In this document: positions 17,541-24,362 of the stretch, in pieces
Layout of the letters: every line of letters starts with the position of its first letter
Position numbering within the stretch: the first letter of the stretch is position 1
Assembly: GCA_017472305.1 (NCBI GenBank)
Contig: JAFUQP010000031.1
Coordinates: 1 to 57,879, forward strand
Length of the DNA: 57,879 nucleotides
Source: Clostridia bacterium
GTDB taxonomy: Bacteria; Bacillota; Clostridia; Oscillospirales; CAG-272
Direction: 5' to 3'
Notes under the pieces: model-generated
The model's input: the letters and a program-made list of their open reading frames with translations, nothing else
Told to the model about the DNA's origin: nothing
Database searches by the model: none
Made by a program: the position numbers and the translations under genes

Positions 17541-17721
17541 GCGATATGTTTGCTGTCGCAAACGCGATATATTTTCGCTCACGCTCAAATGCGATATAAC
17601 CTCCCTTGCGGTCGGTTGCGATATGATATAAATCCCTTCACGCCCGAAAGGGCATATCGCATCGAAGATATATCTCACGCGGCACGCGTATATCGCAAAT
17701 CCCGCAAGGGATTTATATCGC
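17541..17721. repeat. GCGATAT/ATATCGC palindromic repeat array
   Basis: Four direct GCGATAT heptamers (17541, 17564, 17591, 17618) are followed by inverted ATATCGC heptamers (17654, 17690, 17715) and a variant ATATCTC (17670). Short hairpins lie in the spacers, such as GCCC-GAAA-GGGC and AAATCCC-GCAA-GGGATTT. The whole block is a large imperfect palindrome. Immediately after it, GTAGTGTCC/GGGCACTAC forms another 9-bp hairpin (about 17726-17747). I know similar arrays from intergenic DNA of gut Clostridia, but I know no established function. Confidence 0.85.
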
Positions 17722-17769
17722 TACGTAGTGTCCTTATGGGCACTACGCTAAATCCAGACCTCTTTATTA

Positions 17770-17845
17770 GAGTTTATATTAAGTGGGAGGGGGTGGGAGT
17801 TGCACCCACCGGCAAATCGCCCGCGCAGCCCTTCCGTATAAACTC
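17770..17845. repeat. 76-nt element bounded by 9-bp inverted repeats
   Basis: GAGTTTATA (17770-17778) is exactly complementary to TATAAACTC (17837-17845). Inside, GGTGGG and CCCACC enclose a 7-nt loop (about 17796-17814). The size and closed stem recall a tRNA, but no D arm or anticodon arm fits on either strand, so it is not called a tRNA. It could be a small mobile repeat or a structured RNA. Confidence 0.6.
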
Positions 17846-17877
17846 ATTTTGTTTGCCGTAGGGCGAATTTCACTGAA

Positions 17878-17899
17878 AATAATTCGCAAACGAATTATT
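17878..17899. repeat. 9-bp perfect hairpin
   Basis: AATAATTCG (17878-17886) and CGAATTATT (17891-17899) around CAAA. On the minus strand it is followed by TTTTC, so it could be a weak terminator for the GGGtGRT operon. Confidence 0.6.
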
Positions 17900-17911
17900 T
17901 ATGTAAGTGAG

Positions 17912-18023
17912 TTTTGAATAGGTAGATTTGGAGATAGAAGCGTCGTTTGGCGACCGAAGCAATAGAAAGCTATTGCGAGCTTGTCGTAAAACGGCGGTTA
18001 TAGCCCAAAGATACCATTCAAAA
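17912..18023. repeat. Long inverted-repeat structure next to the GGGtGRT stop codon
   Basis: TTTTGAAT-A-GGTA (17912-17924) pairs with TACC-ATTCAAAA (18012-18023). Nested hairpins include GCAATAG/CTATTGC (about 17959-17976) and GTCG-TTTGG-CGAC. The outer arm ends 1 nt from the GGGtGRT stop codon, so on the minus strand it forms the 3' untranslated region. Confidence 0.6.
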
Positions 18024-18024
18024 A

Positions 18025-19023
18025 TTACTTGCTCGCTTCTTCAACTGCCACCGCTACCGCAACAGTCATACCAACCATGGGGTTGTTACCGGCTCCGATG
18101 AGTCCCATCATCTCTACGTGTGCGGGAACAGACGAGGAGCCTGCGAACTGTGCGTCGCCGTGCATTCTGCCCATTGTGTCGGTCATGCCGTAGGAAGCAG
18201 GGCCTGCTGCCATGTTATCGGGGTGAAGAGTACGGCCTGTGCCGCCGCCCGATGCAACCGAGAAGTACTTAACGCCGTTTTCGTTACACCACTTCTTGTA
18301 GGTTCCTGCAACGGGGTGCTGGAATCTTGTGGGGTTGGTGGAGTTACCGGTGATGGAAACGCCAACCTTCTCAAGCTTCATTATAGCAACGCCCTCGGGA
18401 ACAGAGTCAGCGCCGTAGCACTTAACCTTTGCTCTGTCGCCGTTAGAGTATGCGGTTTCCTTGATAACCTTTACACTCTCGGTGTAGGGGTCAAACTCGG
18501 TCTGCACGTAGGTGAAGCCGTTGATTCTCGAGATAATCATAGCCGCGTCCTTGCCAAGTCCGTTAAGTACTACGCGAAGGGGGTTATTTCTTACCTTGTT
18601 AGCGTTAAGAGCAATCTTGATTGCGCCCTCTGCTGCAGCAAACGACTCGTGTCCTGCAAGGAAGCAGAAGCACTCGGTGGAGTCGGAAAGAAGCATAGAG
18701 CCGAGGTTACCGTGGCCAAGACCAACCTGTCTGTTCTCGGCAACAGAGCCGGGGATACAGAAGGACTGAAGTCCGATACCGATAGCGGCAGCGGCGTCAG
18801 CAGCCTTGGTGCAGCCCTTCTTGATTGCGATTGCAGCACCTACGGTGTATGCCCAAACTGCGTTCTCAAAGCAGATAGGCTGTGTGCCTCTTACTATCTT
18901 ATCGCAGTCGATACCCTTTGCAAGGGTGATTTCCTTACACTCCTCGATAGAGGAAATGCCGTATTCCTTAAGAGTGGCGAGAATTTTAGCCTCGCGTCTT
19001 TCGTAGTTTTCAAATAAAGCCAT
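18025..19023 (-). CDS. GGGtGRT protein
   Basis: 332 residues carrying the family-naming motif SGGGTGRTLHPDN near residue 260. The family is named after this glycine-rich motif and has no established biochemical role that I know of. Other striking text is IGIGLQSFCIPGSVAENRQVGLGHGNLGS and a glycine- and methionine-rich C-terminus (GLIGAGNNPMVGMTVAVAVAVEE). No signal peptide or membrane segment is obvious. It starts 17 bp after the NifU-like scaffold gene with GAGAGGAG upstream. That pairing is the usual context of the family and suggests an iron-sulfur-linked function, which is inference. Confidence 0.9.
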   Translation of the reverse strand: MALFENYERREAKILATLKEYGISSIEECKEITLAKGIDCDKIVRGTQPICFENAVWAYTVGAAIAIKKGCTKAADAAAAIGIGLQSFCIPGSVAENRQVGLGHGNLGSMLLSDSTECFCFLAGHESFAAAEGAIKIALNANKVRNNPLRVVLNGLGKDAAMIISRINGFTYVQTEFDPYTESVKVIKETAYSNGDRAKVKCYGADSVPEGVAIMKLEKVGVSITGNSTNPTRFQHPVAGTYKKWCNENGVKYFSVASGGGTGRTLHPDNMAAGPASYGMTDTMGRMHGDAQFAGSSSVPAHVEMMGLIGAGNNPMVGMTVAVAVAVEEASK

Positions 19024-19040
19024 CTTTTCGCACTCCTCTC

Positions 19041-19751
19041 TTAATCTTTTCTCGGGTCTATGAACTTAACAGCGCCGTCCTCAGCAGTAAATCTGCCGTA
19101 GTGACCCATAGACTTGTTGTATGCGGTGGTGGGGTCGTCGCCCTTCTTGATAAAGTCGGTCATCTTGCCGAGGTTTACGAACTCATAGCCGATAACCTGG
19201 TCGTTCTCGTCAAGAGCCATTCTGGTAACGTAGCCCTCTGCCATCTCGAGGTAACGAACACCCTTTGCTACGGTGCCGTACATAGTACCTACCTGCGAGC
19301 GAGAGCCCTTACCGAGGTCCTCAAGACCTGCGCCGATTGTAAGACCGCCCTCGGAGAATGCGGACTGAGTACGTCCGTAAACAATCTGAAGGAAGAGCTC
19401 ACGCATAGCGGTGTTGATTGCATCACAAACAAGGTCGGTGTTAAGAGCCTCGAGAATAGTCTTGCCCTGAAGAATCTCCGCAGCCATTGCAGCCGAGTGA
19501 GTCATACCCGAGCAACCGATAGTCTCAACGAGAGCCTCCTGAATAACACCCTCCTTAACGTTGAGGGTAAGCTTGCACGCGCCCTGCTGAGGTGCACACC
19601 AGCCAATACCGTGAGTGAGACCGGAAATGTCCGAAATCTCCTTTGCCTTAACCCAAAGTCCCTCCTCGGGAATGGGTGCGGGACCGTGGTTAGGACCCTT
19701 GGCAACTACGCACATGTTCTGTACTTCATGTGAATAGATAAGTTCTGCCAT
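19041..19751 (-). CDS. NifU/IscU-like iron-sulfur scaffold paired with GGGtGRT
   Basis: 236 residues. An IscU-like core includes ALVETIGCSGMTHSAAMAAEILQGKTILEAL around residues 73-103. Cysteines sit at about 14, 52, 59, 80 and 109, providing cluster ligands. A C-terminal extension of about 100 residues is not part of standard IscU. IscU proteins assemble transient Fe-S clusters in the cytoplasm. No cysteine desulfurase lies nearby, so this is probably a specialised scaffold working with the GGGtGRT protein downstream. AAAGGAGAAC precedes the ATG. Confidence 0.88.
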   Translation of the reverse strand: MAELIYSHEVQNMCVVAKGPNHGPAPIPEEGLWVKAKEISDISGLTHGIGWCAPQQGACKLTLNVKEGVIQEALVETIGCSGMTHSAAMAAEILQGKTILEALNTDLVCDAINTAMRELFLQIVYGRTQSAFSEGGLTIGAGLEDLGKGSRSQVGTMYGTVAKGVRYLEMAEGYVTRMALDENDQVIGYEFVNLGKMTDFIKKGDDPTTAYNKSMGHYGRFTAEDGAVKFIDPRKD

Positions 19752-19813
19752 TTTTATGTTCTCCTTTAATTAAATTATACAAGTGAAATTATAGCGAAGC
19801 CGCCGTACTTCTC

Positions 19814-20437
19814 TTACTTTGCAAGAAGGGGCTCTACAGCCTTTGCGTAGCACTCGCCGATAAAGCGGGAGCCGTTCTCGTTCGGGTGTACTCCGTCATC
19901 AGAGTAGTAAAGAGGCTCGGGCTGGCACTTAACAGCCTCCTCAAAGAGGTCGTCAAGCGGAATAAACACGTCAGCAAACTCCTCTGCAAGCGCTCTCACG
20001 ATAGGACGGACGGTCTTAAGGTCCTCGCGAAGGTAGTCCTTCGAGGGGTGGTCGAGAACGTAGGGAGCAATCATAACGATTTTCGCATTCGTTTCGTTCT
20101 TAAGACGCTCGAGAATTGCGCGATAGTTGGTTTCAATCTGCTTGTCGGTGGTAAGTATCTTCGAGCCGAAATCGTGTCTGTGCCAGATATCGTTAATTCC
20201 GATAAGAACGGAAACTACGTCGGGCTGGAATTCGATACAGTCCTTATAAAGGCGGTCAAAGAGCTGCGATGTTCTGTTGCCGCTTATTCCGAAGTTGATA
20301 AACTCAAAATCGCAGTCGGGGTGGTTCTCCTTGATAAGCTCCGAGGCATACTTCGGGTATCCTCTTCCCATATCGTGGTAGTTGCGGTGGTCTCTGCCTG
20401 CGTCTGTTATGCTATCGCCCTGAAAGAGTATTTTCAT
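19814..20437 (-). CDS. SGNH/GDSL-family hydrolase (esterase type)
   Basis: 207 residues with all SGNH blocks. Block I is FQGDSITDAG with the nucleophile serine at residue 10. Block II glycine lies in NFGISGNRT, block III is IGINDIW, and block V is DDGVHPNENG with the catalytic Asp and His. There is no signal peptide. Likely role: removing acetyl or other acyl groups from sugars inside the cell, in line with the plant-glycan enzymes elsewhere in the window. The gene starts 16 bp after pduL, so the two are likely cotranscribed. Confidence 0.9.
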   Translation of the reverse strand: MKILFQGDSITDAGRDHRNYHDMGRGYPKYASELIKENHPDCDFEFINFGISGNRTSQLFDRLYKDCIEFQPDVVSVLIGINDIWHRHDFGSKILTTDKQIETNYRAILERLKNETNAKIVMIAPYVLDHPSKDYLREDLKTVRPIVRALAEEFADVFIPLDDLFEEAVKCQPEPLYYSDDGVHPNENGSRFIGECYAKAVEPLLAK

Positions 20438-20453
20438 TTTACTACCTCAAAAA

Positions 20454-21026
20454 TTACTTAACGATTTCTCCGAAAATCTGACCGAAAGCACAAGCAGCGT
20501 TAGCCTCGTCGGTGTCAATGTGCATAGCGGGAGCGAAGTTCTTGTTAACTCTTACTACAACGTCACCGAATACAACGGAGCGCTCGGAATTAATCTTAAC
20601 AGAAACAATCTCCTTGTCTGCAACGCCCATCTCGGCAGCAGCCTCGGGAGTGAGGTGAATGTGACGCTTTGCAGCGATTACGCCCTCGGTAAGCTCAACC
20701 TCTGCGCCGTTCTCGGGGTTAACGAGCTTGCATGCGCCGCTTCCCGCGATATCACCGCTCTCACGGATAGGAGCAGCAATTCCGACTGTACGTGCGTCGG
20801 TAAGCGAAAGCTCAACCTGGCTTGCAGGACGGGTAGGACCGAGAATGGAAGCCTTGATAGTACCCTTGGGGCCTACTACAACGAGTTTCTCCTCGCATGC
20901 GTACTGACCGGGCTGGCTGAGGTCCTTCTTCTTCTTGAGCTCGTATCCCTGACCAAAGAGGGTATCTACTGCCTCACGGGAGAGGTGAATGTGTCTTGCG
21001 GAAGTTTCAACGATTACCTGTTTCAT
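20454..21026 (-). CDS. pduL: Phosphate propanoyltransferase/phosphotransacylase PduL
   Basis: 190 residues with both PduL halves and the histidine zinc-site motifs: SARHIHLS near residue 9-16, AAKRHIHLTPE near 118-128 and AMHIDTDEANA near the C-terminus. PduL interconverts acyl-CoA and acyl-phosphate with phosphate. The protein begins directly at the catalytic domain, without the N-terminal encapsulation peptide of microcompartment PduL. No shell or aldehyde-dehydrogenase gene is near, so it probably serves as a housekeeping phosphotransacetylase for acetate formation. It is first gene of the block pduL-SGNH-NifU-like-GGGtGRT. Confidence 0.93.
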   Translation of the reverse strand: MKQVIVETSARHIHLSREAVDTLFGQGYELKKKKDLSQPGQYACEEKLVVVGPKGTIKASILGPTRPASQVELSLTDARTVGIAAPIRESGDIAGSGACKLVNPENGAEVELTEGVIAAKRHIHLTPEAAAEMGVADKEIVSVKINSERSVVFGDVVVRVNKNFAPAMHIDTDEANAACAFGQIFGEIVK

Positions 21027-21136
21027 TTTTGTATCTCCTTAAATGTTTCTTTTACGCGGGATTTTTACCGAGACAAGAGAGAAAAGATTGAGTTTATCTT
21101 TCCCGACCGGTGTCACCCCGCAGTATTCCACATAAC

Positions 21137-21165
21137 ATTATATCATAAAGGAACTCGAAAATCAA
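21137..21165 (-). promoter_or_regulatory. Sigma-A promoter of pduL
   Basis: Minus strand TTGATT (21165-21160), a 17-bp spacer and TATAAT (21142-21137). The transcript would have a leader of about 100 nt. Confidence 0.75.
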
Positions 21166-21248
21166 TGCATAAAAGAAAAGATTATCGAAAAAAATAATTA
21201 AAATATGCCTCGAGGCAGTTCTCGGACGGCAAAAATGAGGAGATAAAA

Positions 21249-21935
21249 ATGAGCGAGAAGGAAAAAAGCGTAATAACGGCAGAGGCTGAAATGATTAAAG
21301 AGGGCGGCGCTGTGGTTGAGGGGGCGTCGGGGTCGCTCTTTTGCCTTTCTGTTATTGGACAGATTGAGGGGCATTACGTGCTTGACAGCACCCAGAAAAC
21401 GACGAAATACGACCACGTAATCCCTACCCTCGTGGCTCTAGAGGAAAGCGAGCGTGTGGACGGAATAATAATTCTCATTAACACCCTCGGCGGCGACGTT
21501 GAGGCAGGGCTTGCCATTGCCGAGGTAATTGCAAGTCTGACGAAGCCTACCGCCTCTATCGTTCTGGGCGGCGGTCACTCTATCGGCGTACCTCTTGCGG
21601 TAAGCGCAAACCGCTCGTTTATAGTCCCGAGCGCAACTATGACAATTCACCCCGTAAGAACGAACGGACTTGTGCTAGGTGTGCCGCAGGCGTTCGATTA
21701 TCTTGAGAAGATGCAGAACAGAATTATCGACTTTATAGTCAGACATTCCTCGGTCAGCGAGGAGCATTTCCGAAGTCTTATGAACAGGACAGATATACTC
21801 GTTAACGACATCGGCTCAATACTCGACGGCTACGGTGCAGTTGACGCGGGGCTTATAGACGAGGTCGGCGGTATAAAGGAAGCAATAGCCTATTTAAGAG
21901 AAAAAATAACGTCGAAAAAGAAAAAAGAAAAATAA
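21249..21935 (+). CDS. tepA: ClpP-family protease, TepA/YmfB-like
   Basis: 228 residues of the ClpP/crotonase fold. The serine region is VLGGGHSIGVPLAVSA and the histidine region is TMTIHPVRTNG, which fit the TepA (translocation-enhancing protein, YmfB) branch rather than housekeeping ClpP, present separately at 38.3 kb. IILINTLGGDVEAGLAIAE is the oxyanion-strand region. The C-terminus is lysine-rich (KITSKKKKEK). TepA lies next to ftsK/spoIIIE in Bacillus, but not here. GAGGAGATAAAA precedes the ATG. The gene symbol is by similarity only. Confidence 0.82.
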   Translation: MSEKEKSVITAEAEMIKEGGAVVEGASGSLFCLSVIGQIEGHYVLDSTQKTTKYDHVIPTLVALEESERVDGIIILINTLGGDVEAGLAIAEVIASLTKPTASIVLGGGHSIGVPLAVSANRSFIVPSATMTIHPVRTNGLVLGVPQAFDYLEKMQNRIIDFIVRHSSVSEEHFRSLMNRTDILVNDIGSILDGYGAVDAGLIDEVGGIKEAIAYLREKITSKKKKEK

Positions 21936-21943
21936 AAAAGGGA

Positions 21944-21972
21944 TTGAAAGTTCTGTAAATTTATGTTACAAT
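21944..21972 (+). promoter_or_regulatory. Sigma-A promoter of the YegP-domain gene
   Basis: TTGAAA (21944-21949), a 17-bp spacer and TACAAT (21967-21972). Transcription would start near 21979, which rules out the in-frame ATG at 21980 as the translation start. Confidence 0.78.
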
Positions 21973-22012
21973 ATATTTAATGATTTTAAACTGTGAAAGG
22001 TTGGACAATAGA

Positions 22013-22906
22013 ATGGGATTTTTATGGTTTGGCAAGAAAAAGAAAAAGGAAGTAAAGGTATCGGTGCTTGAGTTTGGCGACAAGCTCGAGGTTAAGCCCG
22101 TAGAAGAAAAGGCGGCACCCGCTCCCGAGGCAAAGCCCGCAGAGGTAAAGGCTGCTCCCGCTCCCGAGGCAAAGCCCGCAGAGGCAAAGGCTGCTCCCGC
22201 TCCCGAGGCAAAGCCCGCAGAGGTAAAGGCTGCTCCTGCTCCCGAGGCAAAGCCCGCAGAGGAAAAGAAGCCTGCCGCAAAGAAGGCTGCGCCTAAGGCT
22301 AAGCCTGCCGAAAAGAAGGAAGAGGCAGAGCCCGAGAAGAAGGAAGAGGCAAAGGCTCCCGCAAAGAAGGCAGCACCCGCCGAGGAGAAGAAGCCTGCGG
22401 CAAAGAAGGCAGAGCCGAAGCCCGCAGAAGAGGCACCGAAGCCCGTAGAGCCCGACGACGAGCCCGAGTTTGACGACGAGAGCGCTGAAACCGTTACCGA
22501 GAGCAAATCTCACGTTACGTACGGCACCTTCGACATCAAGAAGGCAAAGGACGGCAGATACGTATTCAATCTTTATGCGGCGAACAAGGTTATGGTAGCG
22601 ACCTCGCAGATATACTCCTCGTCGCAGAGCGCAATGACCGGAGTCAAGTCTGTTATGGCTAACGCCGCAAACGCTCCCATTGAGGACAGCACCCTCAAGA
22701 ATCCGACGGTATATCCCTTCCCCAAGTGGGAGGTTTATATGGACCGTGCGGGCGAGTACCGCTTCAGGCTCTATGCAACCAACGGTAACTGCATTTGCCA
22801 CGCGAAGAAGGGCTACTCAACGAAGTCCAACTGTAAAAGAGGTATTGAAAGCATTATAAGATTTGTCAGCGAGGCAAACATTGACAAATCATATCTTGCA
22901 AAGTAA
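22013..22906 (+). CDS. Ala/Pro/Lys/Glu-repeat protein with two YegP-like (DUF1508) domains
   Basis: 297 residues from the ATG preceded by AAAGGTTGG. The opening MGFLWFGKKKKKE is short and basic. Residues ~30-160 are low complexity, first four exact-register 13-residue repeats (APAPEAKPAE core), then EEKKPAAKKA-type text. An acidic linker (DDEPEFDDES) follows. The C-terminus holds two DUF1508/YegP-like modules: GTFDIKKAKDGRYVFNLYAANK and WEVYMDRAGEYRFRLYATNG. YegP modules are small beta-rich domains of unknown role. The gene lies 5 bp upstream of manA and likely shares its transcript. Confidence 0.85.
   Translation: MGFLWFGKKKKKEVKVSVLEFGDKLEVKPVEEKAAPAPEAKPAEVKAAPAPEAKPAEAKAAPAPEAKPAEVKAAPAPEAKPAEEKKPAAKKAAPKAKPAEKKEEAEPEKKEEAKAPAKKAAPAEEKKPAAKKAEPKPAEEAPKPVEPDDEPEFDDESAETVTESKSHVTYGTFDIKKAKDGRYVFNLYAANKVMVATSQIYSSSQSAMTGVKSVMANAANAPIEDSTLKNPTVYPFPKWEVYMDRAGEYRFRLYATNGNCICHAKKGYSTKSNCKRGIESIIRFVSEANIDKSYLAK
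22112..22267 (+). repeat. Four tandem 39-bp coding repeats
   Basis: Units at 22112, 22151, 22190 and 22229, each encoding 13 residues with the APAPEAKPAE core. They are nearly identical at DNA level, so recent expansion or copy-number change by slippage is likely. Confidence 0.92.
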
Positions 22907-22911
22907 TTAAG

Positions 22912-23973
22912 ATGCAGGTAGAAAAGCTAATTCCCGAAATAAAAGACAATATCTGGGGCGGCGTGCGCCTCATTGAAAAATACGGCAAGGTGACCGACAA
23001 GCGCCCCTGCGCTGAGTCCTGGGAGCTTTCGCTACATAAGGACGGCGAGTCGAGGCTTACAAGCGGTGAGCCGCTTTCCTCTGTTCTTGATAAGAAGGCT
23101 CTCGGTGAGAACGCATCGGACTTTGAGTTCTTCCCTATGCTCATAAAGTTTATCGACGCAAGGGATAACCTTTCGGTGCAGGTTCACCCCTCTGACAGCT
23201 ACGCGCTGAAAAATGAGAACAGCTACGGAAAAACCGAGATGTGGTATATCGTTGACTGTGACGAGGGCGCGGGTATTTATCTCGGCTTCTCACGCGACGT
23301 TACCGAGGACGAGGTGTGCGCTGCTATCGAAGACAATTCCCTTACCTCTCTTATGAATTTCTTCCCCGTAAAGTCAGGTGAATGCTACTTCATTCCCTCG
23401 GGTACTATTCACGCGATAGGCGCGGGAGTGCTGATTCTCGAAATTCAGCAGAACAGTAACCTTACCTACAGAGTTTACGACTACGGCAGGCTCGACAAAA
23501 ACGGAAAGCCTCGCGAGCTTCACGTAGAAAAGGCTCTCAAGGTTTTAAATTACAAGAAGTACACGAAAAGAGCCCTTTCGGGAAACCTTCTCGGTATCAG
23601 CAAGTATTTCGCGGTTACCCGTCACACGGTTTCGGGTGAAACGCACTTCCCTCTCGACTCAAGGACCTTCCGTTCGCTCTCGGTCACCGAAGGCTCGGGA
23701 ACGCTCAACGGTATACCCGTGTCGGCAGGCGACAGCTATTTTATCCCCGCTACCGAAAAGAGCTTCACACTTGATGGAAATCTCACCGCGGTTATTGCCG
23801 AGGTAAGAAAGTATTCGCTTACCGTTCAGAGCACCGAGAACGCGCACCGCGTTACGGTTGACGACGACCTCGGCAGAAGGATTTATTCGGCTTACGGAGA
23901 ATCTCCCGAAATTCTTTCGAGAGAGGCGCTCGAGGCACTCAATCTCACAGAGTCCGACGTTACCTTCAAGTAA
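22912..23973 (+). CDS. manA: Mannose-6-phosphate isomerase, class I
   Basis: 353 residues with the cupin zinc ligands of type I phosphomannose isomerase: SVQVHPSD, then EMWY and PSGTIHAIG, and the active-site text QQNSNLTYRVYDYGR. The enzyme interconverts mannose-6-phosphate and fructose-6-phosphate. It is longer than the ~315 residues of the Bacillus enzymes because of an extra C-terminal beta region. It follows the YegP-domain gene by 5 bp and ends before a bidirectional terminator. Confidence 0.95.
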   Translation: MQVEKLIPEIKDNIWGGVRLIEKYGKVTDKRPCAESWELSLHKDGESRLTSGEPLSSVLDKKALGENASDFEFFPMLIKFIDARDNLSVQVHPSDSYALKNENSYGKTEMWYIVDCDEGAGIYLGFSRDVTEDEVCAAIEDNSLTSLMNFFPVKSGECYFIPSGTIHAIGAGVLILEIQQNSNLTYRVYDYGRLDKNGKPRELHVEKALKVLNYKKYTKRALSGNLLGISKYFAVTRHTVSGETHFPLDSRTFRSLSVTEGSGTLNGIPVSAGDSYFIPATEKSFTLDGNLTAVIAEVRKYSLTVQSTENAHRVTVDDDLGRRIYSAYGESPEILSREALEALNLTESDVTFK

Positions 23974-24022
23974 TGTGATTTCCTGAGGCGTACCTGTCAT
24001 ACAAAACCGAATACAATAAAAA

Positions 24023-24061
24023 GAGCAAACACAAGGCAATTTACGCCTTTCGTGCTTGCTC
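24023..24061. terminator. Bidirectional terminator after manA
   Basis: GAGCAA (24023-24028) pairs with TTGCTC (24056-24061), with an inner AAGGC/GCCTT stem. A-rich and T-rich flanks serve manA and the convergent small gene. Confidence 0.75.
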
Positions 24062-24096
24062 CTTTCTGTTTGTATAAGGCCTTGAGTATTTTTCTC

Positions 24097-24327
24097 TTAT
24101 GCCTTTTCAAGGAATTCCTTCGCGGTCTTTTCGGACATACGCTTGATGTCTTCCTTCTTGTACTTCGACTCAGCGCCGCCGTTTACGTAAAGGAAGTAGC
24201 TGCCGCCCTCGGTAACGTAGAGGGTTTCCTCATATCCGTCGGCATCGCCGAAATTACCGAAGGTAACCTTTCTTACAACCGACGAGGTATCGGTATCGTA
24301 TTCCTTCTTGCAAATAATCTTTTTCAT
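24097..24327 (-). CDS. Small conserved-looking hypothetical protein
   Basis: 76 residues: a beta-rich start (MKKIICKKEYDTDTSSVV), a central EETLYVTEGGSYFLYVNGG and a helical charged end (YKKEDIKRMSEKTAKEFLEK). GGAGAAAAAG precedes the ATG, and a terminator lies on the far side. The text recalls small clostridial proteins of unknown function that I have seen with the same YxKEDI-end, but I cannot name a family. No signal peptide or membrane segment. Confidence 0.7.
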   Translation of the reverse strand: MKKIICKKEYDTDTSSVVRKVTFGNFGDADGYEETLYVTEGGSYFLYVNGGAESKYKKEDIKRMSEKTAKEFLEKA

Positions 24328-24362
24328 TCTTTTTCTCCTTTATTATTATTTTTTAATTCAAT

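Noticed and set aside
17526-17861. 111-codon open frame in the repeat island
   Set aside because: It runs through the GCGATAT array and inverted repeats. Codon content follows the repeats and there is no ribosome binding site.
18118-19017. 299-codon open frame opposite GGGtGRT
   Set aside because: Antisense shadow of a well-supported gene. The text is Cys/Val-rich without domain features.
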